The notes under the pieces were generated by a model. It worked only from the letters and a program-made list of their open reading frames with translations, was not told the DNA's origin and searched no databases. A DNA stretch of 41,146 nt, from NCBI GenBank assembly GCA_022842465.1, contig JALHPN010000062.1, positions 1-41,146 of the forward strand. The letters run 5' to 3'. Below are positions 25,741-34,575 of the stretch, one piece after another. Every line of letters starts with the position of its first letter. Position 1 is the first letter of the stretch. Source of the stretch: Polyangiaceae bacterium. GTDB taxonomy: Bacteria > Myxococcota_A > Polyangia > Polyangiales > Polyangiaceae. The position numbers were made by a program, and so were the translations under genes.

Positions 25741-27024
25741 ATGTCCGTTGCTGCTTCCTTCCCGATGCTCGAAGGCACGCGGAGCTCGGTGTGGTCTCAC
25801 GGCATTTCCACGCTCGTACTGCTCCTCGTCGCGTGCGCCGCCGGCTGCGGAGAGACCGCGGACGTCAGCGCGCCCGACGATCCCTCCCTCGGAGGCGGTA
25901 CGCGCCGGTCGACCCCCGGCCCGGAGGCGCCGACGGGCGCGGGGCCGAAGCTCGACTGCGGCGGCGGCGCGTGCGTCGTGACGTCGATGGCGATGGGCAC
26001 GCTCAGCGCGTGCGTGCTCCTCACGGACGAGACGGTCGCCTGCTACGGGGGCGGCATCGTCGGCACGCTCGGTCGGGGCGAGCCGGTCGACGGCGATCCG
26101 TTCCCGAAGCGCGTGAAGGACCTCTCCGGCGCGACGGCGATCTGGGGCGGGGCCTACAACTACTGCGCGGCGAACGCGGCCGGCGAGCTCTCCTGCTGGG
26201 GCGCCGACCAGAGCGCGAACCCGTTCTCCACCCGGCCAGGGGCCATGGCGCCGGTGAAGATCCCCGGCCTCCGAGGCGTCACGCAGGTCGCGATCTCGAT
26301 CTCGCACACGTGCGCGGTCGCGAGCGGGAAGGTGCACTGCTGGGGCGACAACAGCTACGGAGAGCTCGGCGACGGCACGTTCACGAGCAGCGCGGCCCCC
26401 GTCGAGGTCCAGGGCCTCGACGGCGTCGCGCAGGTGACGACGGGCCACGGCTTCACGTGCGCGCGGAGGACGACCGGCGAGGTCTCGTGCTGGGGCTTCA
26501 ACAACGACGGCCAGCTGGGCACCTCCGACGAAGGTCACCCGCTCCCAGAGGCCGTGCCGGACGTCGCGGGCGCGATCGAGATCGGCGCCTCGGTCGGGCT
26601 GAACCTCCAGCCCGACGACCCCGAGGCCGCAAAGAACGCGACGAGCGTCTGCGCCCTCGTCGAGGGCGGCACCGTGACGTGCTGGGGCAAGCGATGGAAG
26701 GGGCCGATCGCCGACGTGAAGGACGGAAAGCAGCTCCGCGTCGGCTGGACCCACGCGTGCGTCCTCCAGAACGACGGGAAGATCACCTGCTGGGGGGAGA
26801 ACAACCGCGGCCAGCTCGGGAACGGCAGCTACGGCGACGGGCGGACCGGTCCCTCCGTCGTGCAGGAGCTCTCGGGCCCGAAGACACTCGTGTCGACCGG
26901 GAACCAGGCCTGCGCCGTCTTCGAGGACGGCTGGCTCGGCTGCTGGGGCGACAACAAGCGCGGGCAGCTCGGCGACGGCAGCACCGACAACATCAAGCCG
27001 ACGCCCGTGAAGGTCAGGCTCTGA
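25741..27024 (+). CDS. RCC1-repeat lipoprotein
   Basis: A 427-residue protein. From ATG 25741 a lipoprotein signal ends in LVACAAGC (Cys 32 or 36). After a short Pro/Gly linker come about seven RCC1 blades with the conserved turn and Cys pair: CAVASGKVHCWGDNSYGELG, CARRTTGEVSCWGFNNDGQL, CALVEGGTVTCWG, CVLQNDGKITCWGENNRGQL and CAVFEDGWLGCWGDNKRGQL. One complete propeller fits the length. It resembles the 784-residue RCC1-like lipoprotein at 13790-16144 but is more regular. It probably works at the cell surface as a binding scaffold; no catalytic residues are expected. It abuts the convergent Cys-rich gene with no gap. Confidence 0.88.
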   Translation: MSVAASFPMLEGTRSSVWSHGISTLVLLLVACAAGCGETADVSAPDDPSLGGGTRRSTPGPEAPTGAGPKLDCGGGACVVTSMAMGTLSACVLLTDETVACYGGGIVGTLGRGEPVDGDPFPKRVKDLSGATAIWGGAYNYCAANAAGELSCWGADQSANPFSTRPGAMAPVKIPGLRGVTQVAISISHTCAVASGKVHCWGDNSYGELGDGTFTSSAAPVEVQGLDGVAQVTTGHGFTCARRTTGEVSCWGFNNDGQLGTSDEGHPLPEAVPDVAGAIEIGASVGLNLQPDDPEAAKNATSVCALVEGGTVTCWGKRWKGPIADVKDGKQLRVGWTHACVLQNDGKITCWGENNRGQLGNGSYGDGRTGPSVVQELSGPKTLVSTGNQACAVFEDGWLGCWGDNKRGQLGDGSTDNIKPTPVKVRL

Positions 27025-27981
27025 TCACTGCGCGACGCTGGCGCAGGGGCTCGTGGACTTGATGCACTGGCCCTCGCAGCAGCGCTCGAGGAGCGGCGCG
27101 CACTCGAGGAACGCGCACGGGTCGCAGGGCCTCGTCGACTCGCAGCCGTTGGCGGCGAGCGTGTCTCGGTCGCAGTCGTAGCGCCCCGGCGCGCACTGGT
27201 AGCGGCACGCGCCGTTCGTGCACGAGGCGATCGTGCCGTCGAGCGGCGGACACGCGTTGCAGTCGAGGCAGTAGGCCGGATCGCTCGGCGACACGCACAC
27301 GTTCTTGGCGGCGCAGAGCTTCGGCGTCGCCGCGTTGCACGTGTACTTGCACTCGCCCTGATCGCACACGGCGGCGGCGCCGGCCCGCGCACAGGCGTTG
27401 TCGCACTTCCCGCAGTGCGCGAGGTCGCTCGCGACGTCGACGCAGGCGCCCGCGCACGGGACCTCTCCGGCGGGGCACGTGTCGACGCAGTCGACGATCC
27501 CGCCGCTCAGCGCGCAGAGGGGGGTCGCGCCCTGGCAGACCTTGCCGCACGTGCCGCAGTTGTTCTTGTCGACGATGCCGAGCTCGCAGCCGTTCGCCTT
27601 GGAGCCGTCGCAGTCCTGGAAACCGTTGGTGCACGTCGCGTAGCCGCACTCGAAGCCGGACCCGCCGCCGAGGCAGCTCGGCGCGGCGACGTTCTTCGGA
27701 TCGCACGCGACGCAGCTCGCGCCCTGGCAGCCCGTCGCCGGATCGTTGTTCGGGGTGCACGTGCCGAAGCAGAGCTTCTCGCTCGACGCGCACGTCGGCG
27801 CCGACGGCGTGGCCACGGCGCCGTCGGCCTGCGCCGCGCCGTCCGTCGTGCCCGCCGCGTCGGGGATCGCGCCCGCGCGCGGCGTCCCCTCTTCGTTCCC
27901 GAGGATCGCGTTGCATCCGGCGAGAGACACGCACGCAGCGAAGGCCGTGCTCACGGCGAATCGGAAGGGTCGCCTCATCAC
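27025..27981 (-). CDS. Highly Cys-rich lipoprotein, third gene of kinase operon
   Basis: A 318-residue protein. MMRRPFRFAVSTAFAACVSL continues into a textbook lipobox LAGC (Cys 23). I count 44 cysteines, mostly in short EGF-like or stigma-type clusters: CGTCGKVCQ, CPAGEVPCAGACVD, CGKCDNACAR, CRYQCAPGRYDC. Extensive disulfide bonding is expected, so the protein should be exported and rigid. Its ATG overlaps the stop of the TPR/PEGA gene by four bases, so it is coupled as the last gene of kinase / TPR-PEGA / Cys-rich. A second TPR-PEGA / Cys-rich pair is found at 38721-40771. Function unknown. Confidence 0.8.
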   Translation of the reverse strand: MMRRPFRFAVSTAFAACVSLAGCNAILGNEEGTPRAGAIPDAAGTTDGAAQADGAVATPSAPTCASSEKLCFGTCTPNNDPATGCQGASCVACDPKNVAAPSCLGGGSGFECGYATCTNGFQDCDGSKANGCELGIVDKNNCGTCGKVCQGATPLCALSGGIVDCVDTCPAGEVPCAGACVDVASDLAHCGKCDNACARAGAAAVCDQGECKYTCNAATPKLCAAKNVCVSPSDPAYCLDCNACPPLDGTIASCTNGACRYQCAPGRYDCDRDTLAANGCESTRPCDPCAFLECAPLLERCCEGQCIKSTSPCASVAQ

Positions 27982-28964
27982 GGCATCTCCATCACGAGCC
28001 CGAGCCCGCCTGCGCGCGGCGCGAGCCCCACGCGCGTCGTCGGGGTCGCTTTCGGAGCCGTGAACCAGAGGACGGCGCCTCCCGCGAGGAGCACGCCCCC
28101 GAAGGCGAACGCGATCGTCGAGACGTTGCCGGCGGCGATCGCGTCGCGGCGGAGGCCGAGACCGACGTCATCGCAGACGTTCGCCGCGTCGCAGTGCCCG
28201 TCTGCCTCGGCGTCGCTCCCCTTCCCCATCGACACCACGCCGAACGCCGTCCCGATCCCGACGCCGACGACGCCGGCGGCGCCGGCGACGACCGCGAGCG
28301 TTCGTTGCGTGCTCCAGAACGGACGCGGCGCCTCCGCAGGAGGCGCTCGCTCGATCGTCGCGCTCGGCGGAACGACCTCGAGCGCCGGGATCTCGACGCG
28401 GGCCACGGTGCTCGGCGCCGCTCTCACCACCACCTGGTGCGGTCTCCGTCCCGGCGCGGACGCGACGACGACGGCCTCGCCCGGATCGACGGGGACCGGC
28501 GTGCTCCAGACCCCGCGGCCGAGCTCCGTCGCGCCGCGCTTCACGACGAGCCCCGGCGTATCCGGAGCGGCGACCACCAGCTCGAGCCGCGCGAGCACGG
28601 GCTCGAGCGCGTCCGCGCGCCTCTTCGCATCGTCGGCGCGCGCGGTCTGCCCCGTTCGGCTCGCCGTCGCCGCGACCTCGCGGAACGCGGCCCAGGCGCT
28701 CGCCGTGCGCCCGACCTTCTCGTAGCACTCGCCGAGCCGGTAGAGAGTGCCCATGCCGGGGTCGAGTCGTTGGCTGTCCTCGAGCTTCGGGCACGCGTGC
28801 GCGTAGTCGCCGGCCTCGAAGAGGCGCTTCGCGTCCTGGAAGAGGACCTCCGCGGCCGCGGCCGAGTCGTCGGCCCACGCCGTCCGCGGTGCCGCGCCGA
28901 GCGAGGCGAGCGAGGCGACGACGAGCGCGAGCGCGAACGCGCGAGGGCGATCACTTCCGATCAT
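27978..28964 (-). CDS. TPR and PEGA-like envelope protein
   Basis: A 328-residue protein with a signal peptide (cleavage near TAWADD). A TPR-like region (about 35-120) includes AHACPKLEDSQRLDPGMGTL, then YRLGECYEKVGRTASAW. A PEGA-like beta domain (about 125-200, VVKRGATELGRGVWSTPVPV, then DPGEAVVVASAPGRRP) follows, and two hydrophobic helices (about 225-250 and 283-305) anchor the C-terminus. The family is common in myxobacteria, often beside Ser/Thr kinases; no enzymatic activity is expected. Its start overlaps the kinase end by 14 bases and its stop overlaps the Cys-rich gene by four, so the three form one operon. The protein at 38721-39725 is a clear paralogue. Confidence 0.85.
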   Translation of the reverse strand: MIGSDRPRAFALALVVASLASLGAAPRTAWADDSAAAAEVLFQDAKRLFEAGDYAHACPKLEDSQRLDPGMGTLYRLGECYEKVGRTASAWAAFREVAATASRTGQTARADDAKRRADALEPVLARLELVVAAPDTPGLVVKRGATELGRGVWSTPVPVDPGEAVVVASAPGRRPHQVVVRAAPSTVARVEIPALEVVPPSATIERAPPAEAPRPFWSTQRTLAVVAGAAGVVGVGIGTAFGVVSMGKGSDAEADGHCDAANVCDDVGLGLRRDAIAAGNVSTIAFAFGGVLLAGGAVLWFTAPKATPTTRVGLAPRAGGLGLVMEMP

Positions 28965-30522
28965 CCCAGAGTCCTCCCGTCTTCGCAGAGGGCGCAGGCG
29001 GCGGCGGGCGTGCGGGCGACGACGACGACGATGCGACGGGCGCAGGCGGAGACGCGCTCACGGCGGCCGGCTTCGTCGGCGTGACCTTCGGCGGCGGGGA
29101 CGGGGGAGCGGGCCTCGGCACGGCCGTCCCTACGTCCGAGGGCTCGATCCGGATCGGCGGAGCCTCGTCGATCGTCGGCGGGGGCGGGCTCACGGGCGGC
29201 GGCGGCGCAGAGAGGGTCGCCGCGACCATCGAGCGCGGGGGCGTCGCCTCCTCGCCGCGCACGAACAGGACCGCCCCCCCGACGGCCGCGATCGACAGGA
29301 CTGCCACGCCGACGAGCGCGACGAGCCTCGACCCCGAGCGCTTCGGCGGAAGGCCGGCGCCCCCACGAGCCCAGGAGCCGGACGTCTCTCCGATCGACGC
29401 GACGGCCGGCGCCCCGATCGCGGACGGCGCGATTCCCCGCACGACGGGGACGATGGGAACGATCGGCGCGATCGCCGGCCGCGACTCTGCGGGAGACACG
29501 TCGGGCACGCCCGCGGGACGAACGCCGCCGTCCGCGAGCGACGGACGCGACCCTCGCGCCGCCATCGCGGAGGCGAGCTTCCTCGTGCGCGCCGCGCTCT
29601 CGAGGGATCCGGGCTGCGGTCCGTACGGCGCGATGGCGTCGGCGAGCTCGGCGACGTTCGACGTCCTCGTGTCCGGCGTCTTGCCGAGACAGCGCTCGAT
29701 GGCCGCGACGAGACCGGGCGGGACCTCCGGACGCTTCTCCCCGATCGGCTTCGGCCTGTCTTGCAGGATCGACATGCAGATCTGCGGGATCGACTCGCCT
29801 TCGAACGGCGGCGCGCAGACCAGCATCTCGTAGAGCGTGGTGCCTACGGCCCACACGTCCGCGCGAGCGTCGATGTCGCGGGCGGAGCGCATCTGCTCGG
29901 GAGCCATGTAGCGCGGCGAGCCCATGACGTGGTTCGTCGACGTCATGCTCGCATCGGCGGTCGGCAGGAGGCCGCTGTCCTGGAGCTTCGCGATGCCGAA
30001 GTCGAGGACCTTCACCGCGAGTGATCCGTCGACGCCGCGACCGAGGAAGACGTTCGCCGGCTTGAAGTCGCGATGCACCATCCCGAGCGCATGCGCGGCA
30101 GCGAGCCCCTCGAGCGCCTGGAGCATGATCTCGACCGCCAGCTCCACGGGGAGAGGCCCCGTGCGCTCCATGAAGGCGTCGAGATCTTCGCCCGACAGCA
30201 GCTCCATCACCATGAACGGAACGCCGTCGGGCGTCGTCGCGACGTCGAGGATGCGCGGGACGTGCGGGCTCCGGATCTTGATCGTCGCCTTCGCCTCGCG
30301 GAGAAAGCGCGCGGAGAGCTCCGCGGCACCCTCGAAGCGGAGGAGATCGGGGCGCAGGAACTTGAGGGCGACGGGCTCGTCGAGCTCGACGTGACGTGCG
30401 GCGGCGATGACGCCCATGCCGCCGTGCGCGAGGTAGCGCTCGAGATGGTACTTCCCGTTGAGTAGCTCTCCAGGGCGCGGGAGTCCCTGCGTGGCGTCGG
30501 CGAGGGAAGAAGAAGGAGACAA
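28951..30522 (-). CDS. Membrane-anchored Ser/Thr protein kinase (Pkn-type)
   Basis: A 523-residue kinase. No ATG or GTG precedes the kinase domain in a good position, so I chose TTG at 30522, which follows GAGAAG by five bases. The kinase domain (about 24-290) has AHGGMG (32-37), VALK with K54, HRDFKPAN (150-157, catalytic D152), DFG (174-176) and GSPRYMAPEQM. A Pro/Ala-rich linker leads to one membrane helix (LVALVGVAVLSIAAVGG) and a Pro-rich extracytoplasmic tail. All catalytic residues are present. It is the first gene of the overlapping operon with the TPR/PEGA and Cys-rich lipoprotein genes, suggesting it controls an envelope function. Confidence 0.93.
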   Translation of the reverse strand: MSPSSSLADATQGLPRPGELLNGKYHLERYLAHGGMGVIAAARHVELDEPVALKFLRPDLLRFEGAAELSARFLREAKATIKIRSPHVPRILDVATTPDGVPFMVMELLSGEDLDAFMERTGPLPVELAVEIMLQALEGLAAAHALGMVHRDFKPANVFLGRGVDGSLAVKVLDFGIAKLQDSGLLPTADASMTSTNHVMGSPRYMAPEQMRSARDIDARADVWAVGTTLYEMLVCAPPFEGESIPQICMSILQDRPKPIGEKRPEVPPGLVAAIERCLGKTPDTRTSNVAELADAIAPYGPQPGSLESAARTRKLASAMAARGSRPSLADGGVRPAGVPDVSPAESRPAIAPIVPIVPVVRGIAPSAIGAPAVASIGETSGSWARGGAGLPPKRSGSRLVALVGVAVLSIAAVGGAVLFVRGEEATPPRSMVAATLSAPPPPVSPPPPTIDEAPPIRIEPSDVGTAVPRPAPPSPPPKVTPTKPAAVSASPPAPVASSSSSPARPPPPAPSAKTGGLWDDRK

Positions 30523-30584
30523 CGCGGCTTCTCGAACGATACCGGGCCGCCCCGCCCCGGCCAAGGGCGCCCCGCGGTGTACGA

Positions 30585-31169
30585 TCAGGTGGGCTGGCCG
30601 TCGCCGCGTCCGCCGACCGCAGCTCCGGACCGGGAGAGATGGTAGCGAGCGCCGAGGACGCCGAAGCACCCGCCGAGCGTGGCGCCGACGAGCACGTCGC
30701 CGGGGAAGTGGACGCCGAGCACGACGCGGGACAGGCCGATCGCCGCCGCGAGCACGAGCAGCGCGAGCGAGAGGACCCAGCGCCACGCCCCGCCGCCGGT
30801 GACCTTCGAGCGAAGCAGGACGTACGCGACGAAGGACGCGAAGGCGAAGCTCCCGGACGCATGGCCGCTCGGGAACGAGTGATCGGTGGGCGCCTCGAAG
30901 ACGAGCGCGCGGACGCCTTCGAGGGCGAGGTACGGCCGCTTGCGCCTCACGATCGCCTTCAGGAGGAAGACGACGGTCGCCGTGACGACGAGGACCGCCG
31001 TGAGCGTGGCGCCGAAGCGCCGCGTGGGCGGCCGGACGAGGAGGGGCACGACGAGGCTCGCCCCCCAGCCGCTGCCGAGCACGGTGAGCGTCGCCATGAG
31101 CGAGACCCAGCCAGCCGTCCCGAAGGTGGCGTGGAGGTAACGGAAGACACGTTCGTCGAGCTCGATCAC
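30585..31169 (-). CDS. PAP2-family membrane phosphatase
   Basis: A 194-residue integral membrane protein of the type 2 phosphatidic acid phosphatase family. The three-part active site is intact: KAIVRRKRP (K71, R78), PSGH (100-103) and SRVVLGVHFPGD (R148, H154, D158). Four to five hydrophobic helices surround these motifs. Members dephosphorylate phosphatidate, undecaprenyl pyrophosphate or other lipid phosphates at the membrane surface; the substrate cannot be told from sequence. It lies 62 bases upstream of the kinase start on the same strand, so it could be cotranscribed with the kinase operon. Confidence 0.93.
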   Translation of the reverse strand: MIELDERVFRYLHATFGTAGWVSLMATLTVLGSGWGASLVVPLLVRPPTRRFGATLTAVLVVTATVVFLLKAIVRRKRPYLALEGVRALVFEAPTDHSFPSGHASGSFAFASFVAYVLLRSKVTGGGAWRWVLSLALLVLAAAIGLSRVVLGVHFPGDVLVGATLGGCFGVLGARYHLSRSGAAVGGRGDGQPT

Positions 31170-31173
31170 GTAG

Positions 31174-31190
31174 CCCCGCCTCGGGCGGGG
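31174..31190. repeat. GC-rich inverted repeat between divergent genes
   Basis: CCCCGCC-TCG-GGCGGGG is a perfect 7-bp inverted repeat with a three-base loop, between the PAP2 start (31169, minus) and tyrA start (31208, plus). It could act as an operator or an RNA hairpin in the 5' leader. Confidence 0.5.
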
Positions 31191-31207
31191 AGTCTATCGT
31201 GCGTCCC

Positions 31208-32362
31208 ATGTCCTCGTCGCCCCCGAACGCGGCACAGCCTCCTCCGCCCGAGCTCGCCGCTGCCCGTGACGCGCTCGCCGCGAAGGATCAGGAGCTCATC
31301 GCGCTCGTCGCGGAGCGCATGCGGCTCATCCGTGAGGTGGCGCGCGTGAAGGCCGAGAAGGCGCTCCCGTCGTTCGATCGAGAGCGCGAAGGCGCCCACC
31401 TCGACGATCTCGTCGCCCGCGCGCGCGACGTCGGCGTCCCGGACGACCTCGTCCGTGATCTCTTCGGGTGTCTCTTCGCGGCCTCCCGCGCGGAGCAGCG
31501 CCGCTTCCTCCACGCGCGCCGCGAGCACTTCCGGATCGGGGTCATCGGCGGCACGCAGGGCATGGGCGCGTTCCTCGCGCGCGTCTTCTTCGCCGGCGGC
31601 TACGCGGTCGAGACGATGGGCGTCGGCGACGGAGCTCCCGCCGAGGAGGTCGCTGCGAGGAGCGACCTCGTGATCATCGCCGTCCCGATCGCAGCCACGG
31701 TCGAGGTCGTCCGGAAGGTCGCGCCGCACGTCCGCCCCGGAGCCGTGCTCATGGACGTCACGTCGATCAAGGGCCCGCCGCTCGAGGCGATGCTCGAGGC
31801 GGCGGCGGAGGGCGTCGAGGTCGTCGGCACCCATCCGATGTTCGGACCGCACGGCACGGACTTCGACCGGCAGAAGGTCGTGCTCTGTCGAGGCCGCGGC
31901 GAGAAGGGCTTCGTGCAGGTGAAGAAGCTCTTCGAAGCCTTCGGCGCAGAGACGATCGAGGCGACGGCCGAGGAGCACGACGCGCAGATGGCGCTCATCC
32001 AGGTGCTCGTCCACGAGAAGACGATGGTGCTCGGGTCCGTCCTCGAGCGCTTGAAGGCCGACCTGGGACGGAGCCTCCAGTTCGCGAGCCCGATCTACCG
32101 CACCGAGCTCGCGATGATCGGCCGGATGTTCTCGCAGCGCGGGGAGCTCTACGCCGACATCCTCACCGTCAACCCGGAGGCCCCCCGCCTCTCGCACGTC
32201 TTCGAGCAAGAGGCGGCGCACTTCGCGCGCGCGGTCGCGATGGGGGATCGAGACGCGATCGTGGCCCGGTTCCGCGTCGTCGCCGAGTACATGTCGGACT
32301 TCGCATCGTGGGCGAAGAAGCAGTCCGACGCGATCCTCGACGATCTCGTCAGGCACGGATAG
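31208..32362 (+). CDS. tyrA: Bifunctional chorismate mutase / prephenate dehydrogenase
   Basis: A 384-residue enzyme of tyrosine biosynthesis: chorismate to prephenate, then NAD-dependent oxidation to hydroxyphenylpyruvate. The N-terminal AroQ-type mutase (about 15-100) has LAAKDQELIALVAERMRLIR, VARVKAEKALPSFDRER. The dehydrogenase starts RIGVIGGTQGMG (109-120, Rossmann glycines) and has VVGTHPMFGPHGTDFDRQKV, LIQVLVHEKTM and SPIYRTELAMIGRMF, as in enterobacterial T-protein TyrA. The length matches that family. ATG 31208 was preferred over GTG 31199. It converges on the gdh gene with a 7-base gap. Confidence 0.93.
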   Translation: MSSSPPNAAQPPPPELAAARDALAAKDQELIALVAERMRLIREVARVKAEKALPSFDREREGAHLDDLVARARDVGVPDDLVRDLFGCLFAASRAEQRRFLHARREHFRIGVIGGTQGMGAFLARVFFAGGYAVETMGVGDGAPAEEVAARSDLVIIAVPIAATVEVVRKVAPHVRPGAVLMDVTSIKGPPLEAMLEAAAEGVEVVGTHPMFGPHGTDFDRQKVVLCRGRGEKGFVQVKKLFEAFGAETIEATAEEHDAQMALIQVLVHEKTMVLGSVLERLKADLGRSLQFASPIYRTELAMIGRMFSQRGELYADILTVNPEAPRLSHVFEQEAAHFARAVAMGDRDAIVARFRVVAEYMSDFASWAKKQSDAILDDLVRHG

Positions 32363-32369
32363 GCCGCGG

Positions 32370-33608
32370 TCAGCCGAGGCCGCGGAGATCCGTGGCCGCC
32401 CTCACGCGCTCGATCGCGAGCGCGAAGGCGGCCGTTCGCATGGTGCAGTTCAGGCGCTTCATCATCGCGCGGAGATGCACGTGGGCCTGGACCATGTGCT
32501 CCTCGAGGAGCTCGTTCACGCGCGCCTCGCTCCAGCGCATCTGCTGGAGGTTCTGCGTCCACTCGAAGTAGCTGACCGTGACGCCGCCCGCGTTCGCCCA
32601 GATGTCGGGGAGGACGAGGACCCCTCGCTCGTCGAGGACGTCGGCGCCCTCGAGCGTGCAGGGACCGTTGGCCGCCTCGAGGACGTACTTCGCGCGCACC
32701 TCGTGCGCGACCTTCTCGTCGATGACGTGTCCGAGCGCTGCCGGCACGAGCACGTCGCAGTCGGCGGCCAGGATCTCGGCGTTCGTCATCGGCAGCGCGC
32801 CCTCGAAGCCGATGACGGAGCCCGTGGTCTTCACGTGCTCCACGAGCTTCGGGACGTCGAGCCCGTCCGCGGCGCAGACGCCGCCCTTCACGTCGCTCAC
32901 CGCGACGATCCGCGCGCCCTCGGCGTGGGCGAGGCGCGCGAAGAAGCTGCCGACGTTGCCGAAGCCCTGGATCGCGAAGCGCGTCCCGGCGAGCTTCTTG
33001 CCATCGGCGGCGAGCGCCTCGCGGATCGCGACGAGGCAGCCGCGGCCCGTCGCGGCCTCGCGACCGAGCGACCCGTGGAGGGAGACCGGCTTGCCCGTGA
33101 CGACCCCCGGCGCGAAGCCGTGTCGGTTCGAGTACTGGTCGAAGAACCACCCCATGATCTTCGCGCTCGTGTTGACGTCGGGCGCCGGGATGTCCGCGAG
33201 CGGACCGATGACGTCGTGGATCTGATCGACGAAGCGGCGCGTCAGCCGCTCGAGCTCGTTCTCGGTCAGCTTCGTCGGGTCGACCTGGATGCCCCCCTTC
33301 GCGCCGCCGAACGGCACGTCGACGACCGCCGTCTTCCAGGTCATGAGGCTCGCGAGCGACCTCACCTCGTCGAGGTCGACGTCGGGGTGATAGCGAAGCC
33401 CGCCCTTGTAGGGGCCGCGGGCGTTGTCGTGCTGCACGCGGTAGCCGATGAAGTTGCCGATCCGCCCGTCGTCCATCCGGATGGAGAGCTCGACGCGCAC
33501 CTCGCGCCTCGGCGTCACGAGGAGCACCTCGTAGCTGGGATCGATCGCGAGCGCATCCATCGCGCGCTTGAGGAAGGTGTTGGTGGTCGCGTAGGCGCTC
33601 GTCGTCAT
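32370..33608 (-). CDS. Glu/Leu/Phe/Val dehydrogenase (glutamate dehydrogenase type)
   Basis: A 412-residue enzyme. The family signature VPFGGAKGG (98-106, catalytic K104) is preceded by GPYKGGLRYHPDVDLDEV and K92 (WKTA). The Rossmann fold has FAIQGFGNVGSFFARL. PAALGHVIDEKVAHEV and ANAGGVTVSYFEW match hexameric GDH of about 410-420 residues. It interconverts glutamate and 2-oxoglutarate plus ammonia; leucine or valine dehydrogenase activity is less likely at this length. The start (MTTSAYATTNTFLKRAMDAL) is the first convincing methionine of a frame open further upstream. Confidence 0.95.
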   Translation of the reverse strand: MTTSAYATTNTFLKRAMDALAIDPSYEVLLVTPRREVRVELSIRMDDGRIGNFIGYRVQHDNARGPYKGGLRYHPDVDLDEVRSLASLMTWKTAVVDVPFGGAKGGIQVDPTKLTENELERLTRRFVDQIHDVIGPLADIPAPDVNTSAKIMGWFFDQYSNRHGFAPGVVTGKPVSLHGSLGREAATGRGCLVAIREALAADGKKLAGTRFAIQGFGNVGSFFARLAHAEGARIVAVSDVKGGVCAADGLDVPKLVEHVKTTGSVIGFEGALPMTNAEILAADCDVLVPAALGHVIDEKVAHEVRAKYVLEAANGPCTLEGADVLDERGVLVLPDIWANAGGVTVSYFEWTQNLQQMRWSEARVNELLEEHMVQAHVHLRAMMKRLNCTMRTAAFALAIERVRAATDLRGLG

Positions 33609-33662
33609 CGCGACCGAGTGTACGGCTTCGCACGGCGGCACGGAACGACGTATCCTCGGCCG

Positions 33663-34565
33663 ATGGCACTCCGTCACGGTGCGCTCGCCGTCGGGGCCCT
33701 GTCGGTGGCGTCGGCGTGCTCGCTCCTCACGTCGCTCGGGGACCTGAGCGCAGGCGACCCGCCCGCGACGACCGCGACGGACGCGGCCAGCGCCGCCGCC
33801 GATGCAGAGAGCGGCACCTCGCCCGCCGACGCGTCCCCGGGCGACGCGGCGCCCTCGCCGAGGCTCGCCGCCTACCGCGACGCGGTCCTCGCCGACGGCC
33901 CCCACGTGTACTTGCGCCTCGAGGAGACGACCGGCCGCGTCGCCGCGGACGAGACGGGCGCGCATCCCGGCGAGTACGTCGGCGATCCGCAGCAGGGGGT
34001 CCCGGGGATCCTCGGCGGCAAGGCGCTCGGGATCCGCGACGGCATCGCCGCGTTCGTGAAGGTGCCCTCGTCCGAGTTCCGGTACGCCGGGCGTGCGCCG
34101 TTCACCGTGGAGCTCTGGGTCCGCCCCACCCTCTTCCGGGACTTCCTCTGGATCATCGGCACCGAGGACTGGTACGCGCCGCGCCAGGGTTGGTCCCTCC
34201 TCACGTTCTCCGAGGAGCTCCTCCTCTACGAGGTCTGGGCCGGCGCGCAGGACGGCGGCTGGACCCTCGTTCGCGCCCCGCCGACGTCGGCCCGCAAGCT
34301 CGTCGCCGGCGCGTGGCAACACGTCGTCGTCACGTACGACGGATCGACTGTGAGGAGCTACCAGGACGGGACGCTGTCGGCGACGCGGCTCGCGCCGACC
34401 GACGCTCCGGCGACGGGGGACGCGCTCAACATCGGCTGTCGCGTGTGGCGAGACGGCACCTCGTCCGGCTGCTTCGACGGCGGCGAGATCGACGAGGTGG
34501 CTCTCTACGACAAGGCCCTCCCCGCCGCGGCCGTCGCGGCGCACTGGGACCTCGGAAAGCCCTAG
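33663..34565 (+). CDS. LamG-like domain lipoprotein
   Basis: A 300-residue protein. MALRHGALAVGALSVASAC gives a lipoprotein signal (Cys 19). A Thr/Ala/Asp-rich linker (about 30-65) leads to a LamG/concanavalin-like domain: YLRLEETTGRVAADETG, PFTVELWVRPTLFRDFLWII, WQHVVVTYDGSTVRSYQDG and GGEIDEVALYDKALPAAAVAAHW. The layout is like that of the LamG-like part of the Ig-repeat protein at 16251-20036. Such domains bind carbohydrates or extracellular matrix. It starts 54 bases from the divergent gdh start and ends 10 bases from the convergent kbl stop. Confidence 0.85.
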   Translation: MALRHGALAVGALSVASACSLLTSLGDLSAGDPPATTATDAASAAADAESGTSPADASPGDAAPSPRLAAYRDAVLADGPHVYLRLEETTGRVAADETGAHPGEYVGDPQQGVPGILGGKALGIRDGIAAFVKVPSSEFRYAGRAPFTVELWVRPTLFRDFLWIIGTEDWYAPRQGWSLLTFSEELLLYEVWAGAQDGGWTLVRAPPTSARKLVAGAWQHVVVTYDGSTVRSYQDGTLSATRLAPTDAPATGDALNIGCRVWRDGTSSGCFDGGEIDEVALYDKALPAAAVAAHWDLGKP

Positions 34566-34575
34566 ACTCTCCGGA

